NCBI GenBank assembly: GCA_001599815.1
Contig: BCIA01000001.1
Coordinates: forward strand, 1,430,934 to 1,494,933
Length of the DNA: 64,000 nucleotides
DNA from: Furcasterigmium furcatum
Lineage: Eukaryota; Ascomycota; Sordariomycetes; Glomerellales; Plectosphaerellaceae
Direction: 5' to 3'
Positions within the stretch are counted from its first letter, which is position 1. Every line of letters starts with the position of its first letter. The notes beneath the pieces were generated by a model, which had not been told where the DNA came from, searched no databases, and was given only the letters and a program-made list of their open reading frames with translations. Below, one piece after another: positions 47,401-59,637 of this stretch. The translations under genes and the position numbers were made by a program.

Positions 47401-49548
47401 CCTAGAGTGGAGTGTTGAATCTGCAAGCATGACCGGGGAGGATGTCTCTGATGAACGGGTGCTCGGCGATGAGTTCGATGGAGAACCCCGACACGAGGTT
47501 GAGTGCTCGGGCAACCAACTGTTTTAGTTGTGGGAGACCAACGGAAGCATGCAGAGTTACCTCACACCTCCTTGGCTTGGCCTTCCTTTCTGGCCTCAAT
47601 CCGCTCAAGTCTAAGAACCCTGTTCACCGCCGGAGCTCGTTGACTCATCAAATCAGATTTGTTGGAAAGGGGTATCTATCATGTGGCCAAGACCGGGATG
47701 AAGACCCGTTCAGCAGAGCGCAAGGCAGACACCTCCGCGGTCGACATGTACGGCGGCCAGCCGGCCGCCTAGGAGACCAACACTGGTGACTCAAGCACCT
47801 TTAAGTCCGAGGCCGCCGCTTCTGGCCTCCAACGCCGCTGCTCAGCCAGCCTGCTGCAACTGGGGGTCGTTTTTCGTCACATTTAATAAATGCAAACTTG
47901 CTCACGAGATGGTCTCTGAGTGCCCCCCCGGGCGCGCGAAGATCCGTCTCTCCCGCCGCTTAGAGCCCATCCGGCCCGACGAAGTCTTCCCCGAATGGGG
48001 ACCGGGTCGCATATATGCGGCCGCCGGGCGGAGCCGCATTTCTTCTTGCCTTGCGCCGCGAGCAGAGTCTTTTTCTGCCCCCAACGCCTGTCGGAGGTTC
48101 CCGTGACCATCTATCTGTTCACTTTGCGGCGAAGTCGACCCGTTCGCTGGGCTGCGATAGTGCGGCCGCTTGGCTCCCTGGACTTGGCCCCGGGTTGTGC
48201 GTGGTCGTTTGGACGCTCGGATGCTTCAGTGGGCGTTTCGTACCCTACGGGAGGATCCGAAACTGTGCAGAGGGAGAAACGCGGGGGCTGCTGATGCTGC
48301 AGTACGTATTCGTGGAGATGGGCGCATGGGGGCGCGCGGGGCGTTGGCATTGGCATGAGCAGCACTGCTGGTAAGAGAGGATGTACCTGGGGATGGGGAG
48401 ATACTTTCACCTCGAGTAGGGATGGGCTCGTCGAAGGTTGCAGCTGTTGGGTGGAAGTGGATGAGGCAATTGTATGCTGTTGGAAGGGAGAGCGTCCTCG
48501 GGGGGATGGAAGTCGTTGATCGCAGGGAGGGGAGTGTGTGTGTGTGTGTGCGTGCGTGTGACTGTGGCATCATGATCAGGCCAAGATGCAGGCGGTGATG
48601 ACCGACGTCAGCCTGTGCTCTGTTGAGTCACGGAGAGGCAAACAGGCTCGGAAGAGGCGAGGGAGCGGTGCTCGGCCGTGGTAGACATGTTGGTGGCAAG
48701 AAATCACCAACGTCCCGTTCGTGAAAAGCCGGAGATGAGGCATTACCCAGAGCTTCAGTTGGCAACTGTGGAGCAGGACCGGGCAGCATAGCATCACCAG
48801 GCATCTCGGAGTCACAGAGTCACAGAGTCATGAGTCTCGCTCAGAGACCACAAGGCGACGAAGCTCAGCAATCTCGGTGTCATTCGTCCTGCCTGCCGAG
48901 CAAAACCCTGCCTCTCGTGCGCACGCGGTGACCAATCTGAATCTCATCCTCTCCGATGCCCTCCTCCCATGCGGAAAAAAGTATGTGGATAGCAAACTAG
49001 TCTTCTTGTGACGATGAAGGCATCCGCTCCGCGCGTGTCTGCCTGCCAGCCTGCCGAGTCGTCCGTCCGCCCCTGTGCTTCCCCTGAGCGCCTCTCGATA
49101 GTGTACAAATCAGCTTTATACAGAAAACAATTGCATGTTTTTGTGGTTTTGTGGCCACTTTTTTGTTGTTGTTGCGTCGCCTCAGTGCTTCTGGAAGCGA
49201 GTCCAGGATGACGGCATCCTCGTCGACGTCTCTGCTGCCCTCCCCCTTTTCGTGCTGCGACTCTCTCTCACTCCTCCCGTTGCGTGGTATTACCCGAGCC
49301 CGTCTTTTCTTTTCTGAGTGCCGCAGCCGCTCTATAATGCAGATAAGGAAAAAAGAAGTGGAAAATAACCCGGAAGTCTGCTTTTGGGAAGAGGAGGCGA
49401 CAACCTGTGTCTGTGTTTGGAGGGTGCGTCCGTCATCTGGGCGCAAAGGAACCGTTCATGCCATCTCAGTCGTTGGTGGGAGAATTAGGGGAGCTGGAAG
49501 ACGGGTTAGAGATAGACCAACAGAACCAGGAGAAAATGTCAGCGCTTA
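44487..49548. other. Gene desert between the small Cys protein and RPB1
   Basis: The first 300 bp are probably 3' UTR of the 69-aa gene; the last few hundred should be the RPB1 3' region. Between them no ORF with coding character was found on either strand. Simple repeats occur at 48534-48560 ((GT)n) and near 48809-48830 (GTCACAGA units). Composition is balanced. Confidence 0.5.
48534..48560 (+). repeat. (GT)n microsatellite, partly interrupted
   Basis: A GT dinucleotide run with two CG interruptions near its end, in non-coding DNA. Confidence 0.8.
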
Positions 49549-50058
49549 CTATTGGTTGCCAGAGCCTGAAGGACCAGGGGTTCTGGGAGAGAAAGACGGA
49601 GACGTGGGAGAGTAGTTGGGGCTCGTCGGCGACTGCTGCATGCCTCCCGCACCCTGGAAGCTGGGGCTCGTGGGAGAGTAGCCCGGGGACGTGGGAGACC
49701 ACGAAGGCGACGCAGGCGAGTACGACGGCGAAGTCGGGCCAGCACCATGGACGGCAGGGGACGTCGGGCTGTAGCTGGGACTGGCTGGGGAGTAGCTCGG
49801 CGAGGTGGGAGAGTTGAACTGAGCGGGCGACGTCGGAGAGTAGTGCCTCGGCGAGGAGGGAGACGTGGGCGAGTAGCTGGGCGAAGTCGGGCTGTAGTTG
49901 GGGCTCGCGGGACTCGTCGGCCTGTGGATGGGGGACGTGGGAGAGAACGAAGGCGACGATGGGCTGAACTGCGGCGAGGTGGCATAGCGACCACCGCCAC
50001 CGACGTCCAGGAGCGGGGAGGTAGGAGAGTAACCCATGTTCGGCGACGAAGGCGAGTA
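49549..50058 (-). repeat. CTD heptad-repeat region of RPB1
   Basis: This region encodes degenerate YSPTSPS heptads. Perfect units are few, and the blocks are broken by Gly-rich spacers such as LLDVGGGGRYA and AVHGAG. The protein ends with FSPRTPGPSGSGNQ. Confidence 0.85.
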
Positions 50059-53000
50059 ACCACCCCCGAAAGTGCCGAAGGGCGACGTGGGAGAGGTGTT
50101 GAAAGGACTCGTTGGTCGTCCGGGACTGGGAGCGCCGAACGTGCCAAAGCCGCCGCCGGAGTAGTCGTTGCCGAAACCGCCAGAGCCCTCGTCCGATCCA
50201 GCACCCACGATGGGCGAGAAGTTGCCCGCACCTGCGTTGGGAGATCCAAGTGAGAGGTAGCCCGAGTCGGCCATGGGTGATCCGGTGTCATATGGCGTAG
50301 CAGCACCACCGTCCTCGGCACCTTTGGTCGGCATGCCGGCCATCAAGCCCATGCGAGAGTTGTCGCTGATGACGGTCTCGAGCATCTTGGGGTCGAGCAG
50401 GACCTCGAAATGACCCGTGCCCATGGGAGCCATCTGGCCCAGCATGACGTTCTCGGAGATACCACGGCAGTCGTCTAGCTCACCAGCTGATGCTGCCTCG
50501 AGGAGAATCTCGACCGTCTCTTCGAAAGAACAACGCATGAGTGCACCAGTATCGGCTCGGTTGATTCCGTGACGAGTGACGGCCGAGATGGTACCGCGAT
50601 ACGTCATGACATCAACGAGAAGAGCAAGATGGCGATGGTTGACGTAGGAACCATCGAAGGCAAGCACCTGTGTCAACTCCCGGACCAGCGCGGATCGGGC
50701 AGCCTCGATGCCAAAGACTTCGACAACCTGCCAAAGATGGTTTGTGTAGGTTCGGCTGGCGTCGATACCGTCAACGCGAAGGACATCGGCAAGTGCCGTA
50801 CCGGATGTGTCGAGATACCACTCCTGGCATCTGTCGTCCGCCTTGGCGGCAAGCAGGGCTCCATCCGGAGTCTCGATGAGCTTTGTGTCCTTGTTCAAGA
50901 AAGCCCTCTCGATGCCTTCGACACCACGGAGCGTCAGAGTGTCGAGCAGATGGGTCTCGAAGGTCTTCAGCATCATGTCCTCCTCAGCCTCATCATCCTC
51001 GGTACCGGTACTCTTATCAGCCTTGAGAGTGCGGATACGAATGACCTGCTCGTCAGCGTTGTTATCGCTGTAGATGAGAGCGCAGTCGTTCGGGTACTCC
51101 GCCTTGATCCTCATGGCGACGTCTTCAACCGACAGCTCCTTGTCCAGCATCTTTTGGCGGTCCAGAGTCAGGCGCAGCAGCCACCTTGACTGTTTATCAA
51201 TAGTAGCGTGCGAATCATCGGGAATCGCCCAGTAGGAGTCGACCATGTCGTAATCGGCGTCGATCGAGGTCGAGCGCAGATCAGGATCGTAGTAGATTTC
51301 AGTCATGGCGGTGACGGAACGAAGAGTGGTGTGCTCGACAGTGCTGCGAAGAGTCTTGGCAGCCTCTTGAGTTGCCTCGCCTTCCTTCAAATACACCACC
51401 ATCGAGGGGGTCTTGATGTTCTGAGCCAGGTTGAGAATTTCCTTGAGACGGGGCACACCCAGGGTGACGTTCTTGGAAGAAACACCGGCGAAATGGAAGG
51501 TGTTGAGCGTCATCTGCGTGGCGGGCTCACCAATGGACTGAGCAGCCAACACGCCAACCATCTCACCAGGGCTGATGCCGGCCTTGGCCCAGCGGCCCTC
51601 GAGCTCGCCGAGAACGTGGTTGAAGGCCAGCTTGTTGAGGCGCTGGAAGCAAGCGAGGCGCTTGTAGGAGAGGCGAGATCGAAGCAGCGCCTTGAATAAG
51701 ATGGTCGAGCTGTAGTCGGCCTCCTTGGAGATGTCATCGTTGCCACGGACCATCGTCATGCGGTCCAGCATGGCCTGGACGGCAGGGATGACGTCCTGGG
51801 GCTTGAGGTCACTGCGCTGGAAGTCCTCGACGTTGAAGAGCTTCCTTGCCGTCTCGATGATACGAACAACGTTGAGCGGCAGCTGCATTGTCTCGTCGTC
51901 CTTTCTGCGGGCATTGATCTGTCGCACATGCTTGCGATCAGCGACGAGAGCCTCGTACTCTTCGTCAAGCAGACGCTGCGCCTCGGGATCACCGGCGATA
52001 TCATTGCCGTACTCGAGCCAGTCAAGCTCGTCCGGCCTCTGCTCGTCCATGACGTCGAGGCGGTAGCGGTCATCGAACTTCTTGGAGGACATGTTGAGGA
52101 AATCCATGCGCTGCTTCTCAATGTAAATAGCATCGAGACCGTCCTCGCCGTAGAGGAACTGCAGGATATCACCCAGAGAGTTGCGGACGGTGCCGTCGTA
52201 CTTGACGCTGACATCTTCCAGGGCCTTGACGAGACGACGCTGAATGTAACCGGTCTCGGCAGTCTTGACTGCCGTGTCAATCAGACCCTCACGACCAGCC
52301 ATGGCGTGGAAGAAGAACTCGCTAGGAGTCAGACCGCGGAGGTAGGAGTTCTCGACGAACCCACGAGCCTCAGGAGAGTAATCGTCCTTTGTGAAGTGCG
52401 GCAGGGTACGGTACTTGAATCCGAAGGGAATTCGCTTGCCCTCAACAATCTGCTGACCGACGAGGGCAGTCATCTGGGAAATGTTGATGGAGGAACCCTT
52501 GGAACCAGACAAGGCCATGGTGACGGCGTTGTTGATGTCCTTCAGACTCTTCTGCGTGGTGGTACCAGCCTTGTCACGGGCCGTGTTAAGGGCCCTGGAA
52601 ACCTTGCTCTCGAAAGTTTCTCGAATATTCATACCGGGCGAGGGCTCGAGCTCGTTGTTCGTCGCCATCTTGGTCAGAGTGGCGACCTCGGCCTTTTGCT
52701 CGTCGATGTGCTCTTGCACCTTGGCAATGGTGTCGGTATCGGGGATTGTATCACCGATGCCAATGCTGTGACCGTTCTGGAGCAACCAGTAGTTGACGAC
52801 TTGCTGAACACCATTAAGGAACCTCATCGCCGCGTCTGGTCCGTGCTCGTTGTAGATGATGTGGACAAGACCACCACTGGCAGCACCAATGTTCTTCTTG
52901 GAGAGGAGGCCGTACATCAGCTCGCCCGACTGGATGAGAACACCTTCATCCTTGAGGGGATTCTCCTCCTTGGAATCGGCCATCGTGTTGAGGCTCACAA

Positions 53001-54864
53001 TCGTGGGGATAACCAGACTGATAATCTGCTTACCCGTCCATCGAGGTACCGGCCGCAGGATCGCGGGCGTCGGGATGACGCCGTTCCAGTTGGGAACCCA
53101 GAGCATCAGATTCATGACTTCTTCCTTGCTCAGGAAGACGTCGCGACGACAGATCTTGTAGGCACCGGCAAGAGTGTCCTGCACGATACCCATCAGGGGA
53201 CCGTTCCTCTGGGGAGAGACGATGTTGATGGGGACCATGCAGAGCTCCTTGATCTCAGCACGAGTTTCCTCGCTCTGGGGAACGTGGAGGTTCATCTCGT
53301 CACCGTCGAAATCGGCGTTGTAGGGAGACGTGACCGAGAGGTTCAGGCGGAAGGTAGAGTAGGGCATGACGCGAACCCTGTGACCCATCATGGATTCCTT
53401 GTGCAGAGAGGGCTGACGGTTGAAGATGATATAGTCGCCCGTCATCAGGTGACGTTCCACCTTCCATCCATACTCAAGGGAGATCTGGCCAGCGCGCCGG
53501 TGGTGCCGCAGATCGATTCTCGTACCATCGTTCCGGATGACATACTTGGCACCGGGGTGCTCGTTGGGTCCATTCATGACGAGCTCGTGGAGCTTGCCAA
53601 TGTTGTAAGGGGTAACCGTCTCGGGGTACGTGAGGGTCCTGGCAATGCTCCGCGGAACACCGACCTCGTCCAGAGACAGGTTGGCATCACCAGTAATAAC
53701 GGTACGAGCGGAGAAATCGACACGCTTTCCCATCAAGTTGCCACGGAGACGACCCTCTTTGCCCTTGAGGCGGGCGCGAATCGCTTTGACGGGACGGCCG
53801 CTCTTCTGCAGAGCGCGGGGCTGGCCGGCGATGTCATTGTCCATGTAGGTCGCGACGTGATACTGCAGCAGCTGCTCGAAGTCCCTAGCGATGTGAGCAG
53901 GCGATCCTTCGCGGATGGCTTGCTTGACGTTGCTGTTGGCGCGAATGATATCGCCGAGCTTGTAGGTCAAATCATCCTCGTTTCTCAGGCCTTGGCCGGT
54001 GCCGTCCATAGAAATGCTAGGTCGGACAGGGGGCGGCGGAACTGGGAGGACGGTGATGACCATCCACTCGGGACGAGCGTAGTCAAGGTTCAGACCCATG
54101 TCCCGCAGGTCGTCGTCGGTAATGCGGCGCAAGACGTTGTAAGCCATTTCGGGCGTGATCGTCTCCTCTTTCTTGTCCTTCTTCTTGGTCTCCTCGTCCT
54201 TGATCTCGTATACCGAGAGGAGGGAGAGCGCCTTGTGGCGGATGTTAGGGTGGACGTTGCCGCAACCGTTGTGGTTGACGAGAGGTGCCTTGGTGATGCC
54301 GGGAATCTCGTTCGCGTCGGGCTTCTCCTCGGGGACCTCGTTGTCACATCGCTTCTTCTTCTTGCAGATGTTCCAGATGCGGTTGAAGCGCAGCTTGGGA
54401 TCCCTCGTGTTGACGGCTTGCAGGAACTCGGGATCGCTCTGAGAGTAGCAAGGTTAGCAAGATCAGGTATCCAAGGTGAGGTGTCACGTTGCATAGAGTA
54501 GACTAACTCTATCAGCCAAAACCTTGGAGCAGTTGAGGCAGACGATCTCCAGAACCTTCTTGACCTTCTTGATGAAACCGGGGTGGTACACGGGTTTGGC
54601 AAGCTCGATGTGGCCAAAGTGTCCGGGGCACTCGCCCATCGACTGGCCACATGTTTTGCACTTGAACTGGCGATCGATTGAACCGAGGAAGGGGTCGTTG
54701 AGGCCGCCATCGCGAGGCTTGGTGCGCGTCTCGTCCATCGTCTCGGGGTAGATGATGTGAGCGACACTCATGGCCTTGATCTCCTCGGGCGACAAGAGGC
54801 CGAACTGAATCTCCTCGATTGTCTTGAGCGGAGCGCTCGAGTGGGTGAAGTAGAGGTTCGACAT
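49549..54864 (-). CDS. RPB1: RNA polymerase II largest subunit Rpb1
   Basis: Exons 54508-54864 and 49549-54438 with one 69-nt intron give 1748 aa. The N-terminal clamp zinc site is seen (CKTCGQSMGECPGHFGHIEL). The catalytic loop NADFDGDEMNLHVPQ has its three Mg-binding aspartates at about 495, 497 and 499. NGPLMGIVQDT lies downstream, and the trigger-loop region GEPATQMTLNTFHFAG is intact. The C-terminal domain occupies about residues 1580-1748, with roughly 20 heptad-like units. About four are perfect YSPTSPS; the rest are degenerate (YSPASPS, WSPTSPG, FSPTSPI), with Gly-rich interruptions. Rpb1 synthesises mRNA and its CTD recruits capping, splicing and termination factors. Codon bias is very strong, which creates an 857-codon antisense shadow. 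Confidence 0.97.
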
Positions 54865-55910
54865 GCTGGGCGGTCGGTGGGGATGGAGTCGCGAAAGGGG
54901 GAGGTTATCGACTGCGACGCGGTGTCGAGGATTGATCGAATCGAGGAAAAGTTTTCCGTCGATGGGAAATCGGGAGGGTCGCGTTGGGCGAAGGCGCGAG
55001 GTCGGCCGTCAAAGGGGAGAAGGCGTGTCGTCAAGACGTCGATCGTAAGGACTGGCAAGAGAGAGAATCGAGAGAGTGAGAAGGCGCAACAAAAAGTCGT
55101 CAAGGCAAAGCGGAAAAGATGCTCCTCCCTGAGAGAACCGCTTTGATGATGAAAATCTGTCGCGCAAGTCGTTCAGACGATGGCGCTGTCACGCCCGACC
55201 CGTCTGTCCTGACCGTTCCGTTCCCTCTGGCCAGCGGCCCAGGAGAAGGCGTTCCAACTCGCGCTCCCCAATCGCCGCCACCTTTCCGGGTCTCGAGTCG
55301 TCGAAAATCGCGATGCTACGGGTCGTGAGACGTGTCAAGAAGCCGTTTCCGATCGGTAGACACGGATTCCGACGCGCGTGGTGATGGCGCCGCGAGGTTG
55401 ATGTGAGGTTGTTGATGGCGAAAAGTGGTGAGGCAACGCCAGGGACGAGGTCCGAGAGAAATCTTGCCTTAGGCCAGGCCTGCTGGAGACGCCGCCTGGA
55501 GAATAGCGCTAAGCCTGTTTTGGAAGATGTGGAGTGAGGCCGCTGCCTGCCACTGGACAATAACATTCACTGAGGCCAGTCTCTCTTTGTCAGCCACGCT
55601 CGGTACTTTTCCCAACGACTGGCTAGCGCTTCTCTGGAAGCATTCGTCGCTCGCTCTCACTCGCCCCCCTTTGGACGCCGGTGAGTCAAGATTCAAGGGG
55701 GCGCGGACGGACCTCGACGGCGCTCGGGAGCGTTCTTTGGCTCTGCGCGCGGTTTCGCGTGTCGCATCAGCAACACCTGCATCATGCGACGAACAAAAGG
55801 GGGCCACTCATTCGTCTCAAATGCGCTGGCATGCGCAATATGTATGGGGTATCCTATCTACAGCCGGGCAGCCAGCCAGCACGACATCATCATAGTATGT
55901 TTTTCTTTGT
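54865..55910. promoter_or_regulatory. RPB1 upstream region
   Basis: About 1 kb between the RPB1 start and the SWD1 3' end, both genes on the minus strand. Just upstream of the RPB1 ATG is GA/CT-rich sequence without a clear TATA box, as is usual for a housekeeping gene. ORFs here are short and uncharacteristic. Confidence 0.45.
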
Positions 55911-57370
55911 TCACCTCCTTCTTCCTCTGGCCGATTTGCGCTTTGTCGCGCCCCGGCCTGTTGGCTCCGTCTCCGGGATCTCCCCGTCTGCCCCTGGACT
56001 CCTCCTCCGCATAGTGCCGGTAGATACAGCGACGAACTCATCCTCGCTGTCGCTGTCCGCCAAGTCGAACAGGATGGGCATTGTGAACTTCTTGCCGACC
56101 TCCTCCCGATCCACCAGCCCGTCCGTTGTCACCACATCGATCTCCTCGTCTTCCGCATCCAGTCGCCGCTTCGTCAGCTCTTCCTGGCCGTAGATGTCGA
56201 ATTCGTCCTCCAGCTCGATGTACTCCTGGTTCTCCTCGACCTGCGCAAAATCCGGCGCAAGCCTCGCCCATTTCTGCTCCGGGACGATGGACCAGATGTA
56301 TATCCTGCCGGTCTCGAGGCCGCACGTCGCCAGGAAGTGGCGTTGCGGATGCCACTCGATCACTCCTTGCTCTTCTTTTGGCCCATCCAGGATCCTCGTC
56401 AGACTGCCGGTTCTTCGCTCCCAGACGTAGATTTCGTGGTTGTTGTAGGTGGACGCTGCCACGTATTCCCCGGTCGCCGTGAATGTTACATGGTTCCACG
56501 AGAGCCTGTTGACCTGGTCCTCAAAGTCATGCTCCTTGATCAGGTACAGCGTGTCGACGTCCAGGTCCTCCGCCGTCAAATTTGGCACGTAAAACGTCCG
56601 GACCTTGCGGTCCTGCGAGTTGACCAAGAGGTCCCTCCCAGAGCTCGTCAGGCGCAGAGTCGTGATGACTCCCGTGCAGTGTTTTCCCGAGTGTATCACA
56701 GCCCGTCTCTTAACATCGATAATATTGATCCAGCCCTTATTCGTTCCCGCGATAATGTGGTCGCCCGAGGCGGTGAATATGGTGACTGTTGTTGTCTGCT
56801 TTGCGTCCTCTTTCGCGTGTTTCTCGGCCAATGCCTCGTCGCCTTCCGTGTTCGATCGTTTCGGTGCTGATGGCAGGGGATGTCGGACGTCGACCTCGTC
56901 GGTCATATCGACAAGTAACGGCTGGGCCTCGAATAGCGATGCGACGAAGAGGTGTCTTTGCGCGATCAGAAGAGTCGGTGTCTTGGGACGGGGGCCGATA
57001 CTCACGGGTTGAAGGGATGTAGCTCGGCGATGTACGCCGGTGCGCGAAAGCGTACCTCGCGATACCTTTTGCCGTCTTCCAGGTCCCACAAGATCACCTT
57101 CCATCCCTGGCACGCCGAGAGGAGGTATCGTCCGCAGCCAGACCAGCTCAGGTGTGTGATGCTCTTGTTATGACCGCGCAGCTTCCTGGCAACGCCCATC
57201 GTCTCAATGTCCCACACGGCGACAGTCCCGTCGACCCTACCCGACGCGAGGCAGTCGCCTGTTCTGTTGAAGCGCAGGCATGTTGAATGTCCGGAGCGAA
57301 TCGTGTTCGTGTTGGTGATCTGGTCGATGTTCTCGATGGCTTCTTCAGGGTCGGCCAAAAGGAGGTTCAT
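55911..57370 (-). CDS. SWD1: COMPASS complex WD40 subunit Swd1 (RbBP5 homolog)
   Basis: Exons 57006-57370 and 55911-56955 with a 50-nt intron give 469 aa. The first exon encodes MNLLLADPEEAIENIDQ and two WD40 blades (CLASGRVDGTVAVWDIE, HLSWSGCGRYLLSACQGW). After the splice, HPFNPHLFVASLFEAQPLLV matches the Swd1/RbBP5 family. More blades follow (IAGTNKGWINIID, NSQDRKVRTFYV, ATCGLETGRIYIWS). The acidic tail ends with a basic, possibly nuclear-localising segment (KRKSARGRRR). Swd1 is a core scaffold of the Set1/COMPASS histone H3K4 methyltransferase. It is divergent from THG1 across 289 bp, which must hold both promoters. Confidence 0.93.
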
Positions 57371-57659
57371 CCTGGCGACGAAACGGTCGTAGGAATGAAT
57401 GGGGGTCGCACAATCTTCGATTTGAATTTGTAGAAGGAGGAGTTGGACTTGAGTCGCAGGGCTGAATTGGAGTGTCGATGGGCTCTTGATGGCAGACAGG
57501 GATTGGGGAGCTAAAGTCTGCTATCGATAAAGCCCCGCCGGGAAATGTCATGCCAGCTCCAGTGGTGGCTCAGTTGACCCCTCCCCCACCATCCGCCACT
57601 TACACTGTCACACAACACAGCAACACCACCACCGAGGACAACAAAGCTCAGAGGTCGCG
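57371..57659. promoter_or_regulatory. Shared SWD1/THG1 promoter
   Basis: Only 289 bp separate the divergent start codons, so both promoters must lie here. No TATA box is obvious. Confidence 0.5.
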
Positions 57660-58843
57660 ATGGCTAATTCGAGGTGAGAAACGGAGAGGACACTTAAGGG
57701 GCATCGCTCACATATGTTTAGATTCGAGTACGTCAAGGCCTTCGAGCAGCCGGACGTGCTGCTACCCAACACATGGGTGGTCGTGAGGATCGATGGCAGA
57801 GGTTTCACAAAGTGAGGACACCTTCACCGACAGTCTGGAATTTTTGCTCATTTGACCCGGAAAGAATGTGCAGCAAGTACAGTTTCGAGAAGCCGAACGA
57901 CAAGAGGGCCCTGGACCTCATGAACGCAGCCGCGAAGGCCGTCATGACGGAGCTGCCAGACATCACGATTGCCTACGGCATCAGCGACGAGTACAGGTAG
58001 GCGGGACAGCCCGCCAGAGCATCATGGCACAGTTTGACTGATTCGTCCAGCTTTGTATTCCACAAGTCTTGCACCCTCTTCGAGAGACGATCGAGCAAGC
58101 TTGTCAGCACCATCGTCTCTACCTTCACAGCCTACTACGTCCACCACTGGTCAACATATTTCCCAGACTCGCCACTGACACCGCCGCTCCCGAGCTTTGA
58201 TGGCAGGGCGGTGTGCTATCCCGGTGTACAAAATCTCAGAGACTACATGAGCTGGAGGCAGGTAGACTGTAAGCCAAACTTGCTGCAATTCCCCCCGATC
58301 AAGCGCTCAGTTCTCATCCAGGCCACATCAACAACCTCTACAACACCACATTCTGGTCCCTGGTACAGCTTGGAGGCATGGAGAATCGGGACGCCGAGCA
58401 ACTCCTAGCTGTAAGCTGACCCCAGCGTCCCGTCCACTTGGTCGCCAACTGACTCTTCCAAGGGCACGGTGTCTAGCGATAAGAACGAGATTCTCTTCTC
58501 AAAGTTCCACATCAACTACAACAACGAGCCGGAGATGTACAAGAAAGGCAGCGTCGTCTTTCGCGATGTACGTGGTTGGAGATGGATCTTCACTTTGTAC
58601 GACGAATACTGACACACCTCACAGTACGAGCTTGTTGAGCCAGGCACGCACAATGTGGAGGCTGAGGCAGATGCCCTGGCGGAGCCGGTGCAGCAGTCCA
58701 AGACGCAGGCAGAGAAGGACAAGAAGAGGCGCGGCAAGGCACGGATCGTGGTGGAGCACCTGGACATTATCAAGGACGATTTCTGGGATCGGAGGCCATG
58801 GCTACTGTCGAACAAACCTGGGACGGTGCCGAAGGAGACATGA
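57660..58843 (+). CDS. THG1: tRNA-His guanylyltransferase Thg1
   Basis: Seven exons: 57660-57673, 57722-57811, 57865-57996, 58051-58268, 58322-58410, 58463-58567 and 58625-58843 (introns 48-57 nt), giving 288 aa. The first exon is only 14 nt (MANS plus two bases). Family motifs appear once joined: FEYVKAFEQPDVLLPNTWVV, VRIDGRGFTKMCSKYSFEKP, ISDEYSFVFHK, and MSWRQVDCHINNLYNT. The aspartates in RIDGRGF and SDEYS are the metal ligands of the palm-like active site. Thg1 adds G-1 to the 5' end of tRNA-His by 3'-5' polymerisation, required for histidylation. It converges on TMA23 with 113 bp between stops. Length is normal. The exact acceptor of exon 3 was chosen because it restores KMCSKYSF. Confidence 0.92.
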
Positions 58844-58956
58844 TGGGGACCCTTGGATAGAGCGCTGTTGAATACGGGTGCGTCAGCACCTCGCCTTGCT
58901 TTTGGGTATCATAGGTTCTTCTATCATCAATACGACGGCCTCTTTTAGCCAGAATC

Positions 58957-59637
58957 TCAGGCCTTCTTCGCCTCTCGGGCTTCCCTCCGTAACCTCTTGG
59001 CTTCCCTTCTCGCCCTCCTCTCCTCTTTTGTCTCCTCGCGCTGCTTCTCTGGCTTCCCTGACGAGCTGCTGTCCTCGTCCGCCCCGGCCGCAAGACTTCT
59101 CCTCTTTTCCCTTTTCGCATTCTTTTCTTCCTCTTTCCTCTTCCTCCTGGCTTCCCTCTCCGCGCGTCTCGCAGCCTTCTCTGCCTTTCTCCGCCTCCTC
59201 TCCTCCTTGCTCTCCCCTTCCACCGGCGTGGAAACGCCTGTGGACTTGTCTTCGCTCGAGCTCTCCTCGCTGATTGCCTGCCGCTTCAGCGCCTCAATCG
59301 TCCCCTCCAGAAAGCCCCCCTTCACGAAATTGCCGCCCAACCGCCACCGGCCGCCCATCCCCTTCTCGATACCATTGATCCTCCCGCTGGTGACGGTCTG
59401 CACGACCCCGATTCGGCCGTCCTGTGCTTTCGTCTCTTGCAGCCCCGAAAGCTGCTCGTCGAATGCGTTCATCCACCACTGGTCGCTCGTGTAGTGCGGC
59501 TTCTGCCCGAGGCCCTTGTTGCCGTCGCGGCGGTTGAGGAGGAGGGGCTTCGCGAGGCCGATGGCGTCCGAGGTCGCGTGGAGGGAGTGCCCGGCGCCGC
59601 GCCAGCCCTGGGATGTGAGGAGGGCGTGGGCGTCCAT
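58957..59637 (-). CDS. TMA23: G-patch ribosome-biogenesis protein, Tma23-like
   Basis: A single 226-aa ORF. It starts MDAHALLTSQGWRGAGHSL, followed by IGLAKPLLLNRRDGNKGLG, matching the Tma23/Pxr1 G-patch N-terminus. The central HYTSDQWWMNAFDEQL region is also family-typical. The second half is a long basic helix of repeated KEERRRRKAEKAARRAE type, rich in Lys, Arg and Glu, typical of nucleolar proteins. Tma23 is a yeast nucleolar ribosome-biogenesis factor. The neighbouring NOP7 and the Rrn9-domain gene share the same broad process but lie 45 kb away. Confidence 0.85.
   Translation of the reverse strand: MDAHALLTSQGWRGAGHSLHATSDAIGLAKPLLLNRRDGNKGLGQKPHYTSDQWWMNAFDEQLSGLQETKAQDGRIGVVQTVTSGRINGIEKGMGGRWRLGGNFVKGGFLEGTIEALKRQAISEESSSEDKSTGVSTPVEGESKEERRRRKAEKAARRAEREARRKRKEEEKNAKREKRRSLAAGADEDSSSSGKPEKQREETKEERRARREAKRLRREAREAKKA

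Noticed and set aside
34114..49548. RIP-degraded repeat explanation for the gene desert
   Set aside because: The stretch is not AT-rich and TA-dense, and no repeated copies were seen within the window.
51928..54501. 857-codon ORF antisense to RPB1
   Set aside because: It mirrors the strongly biased RPB1 codons, starts at a non-ATG codon, and shows no protein motifs.
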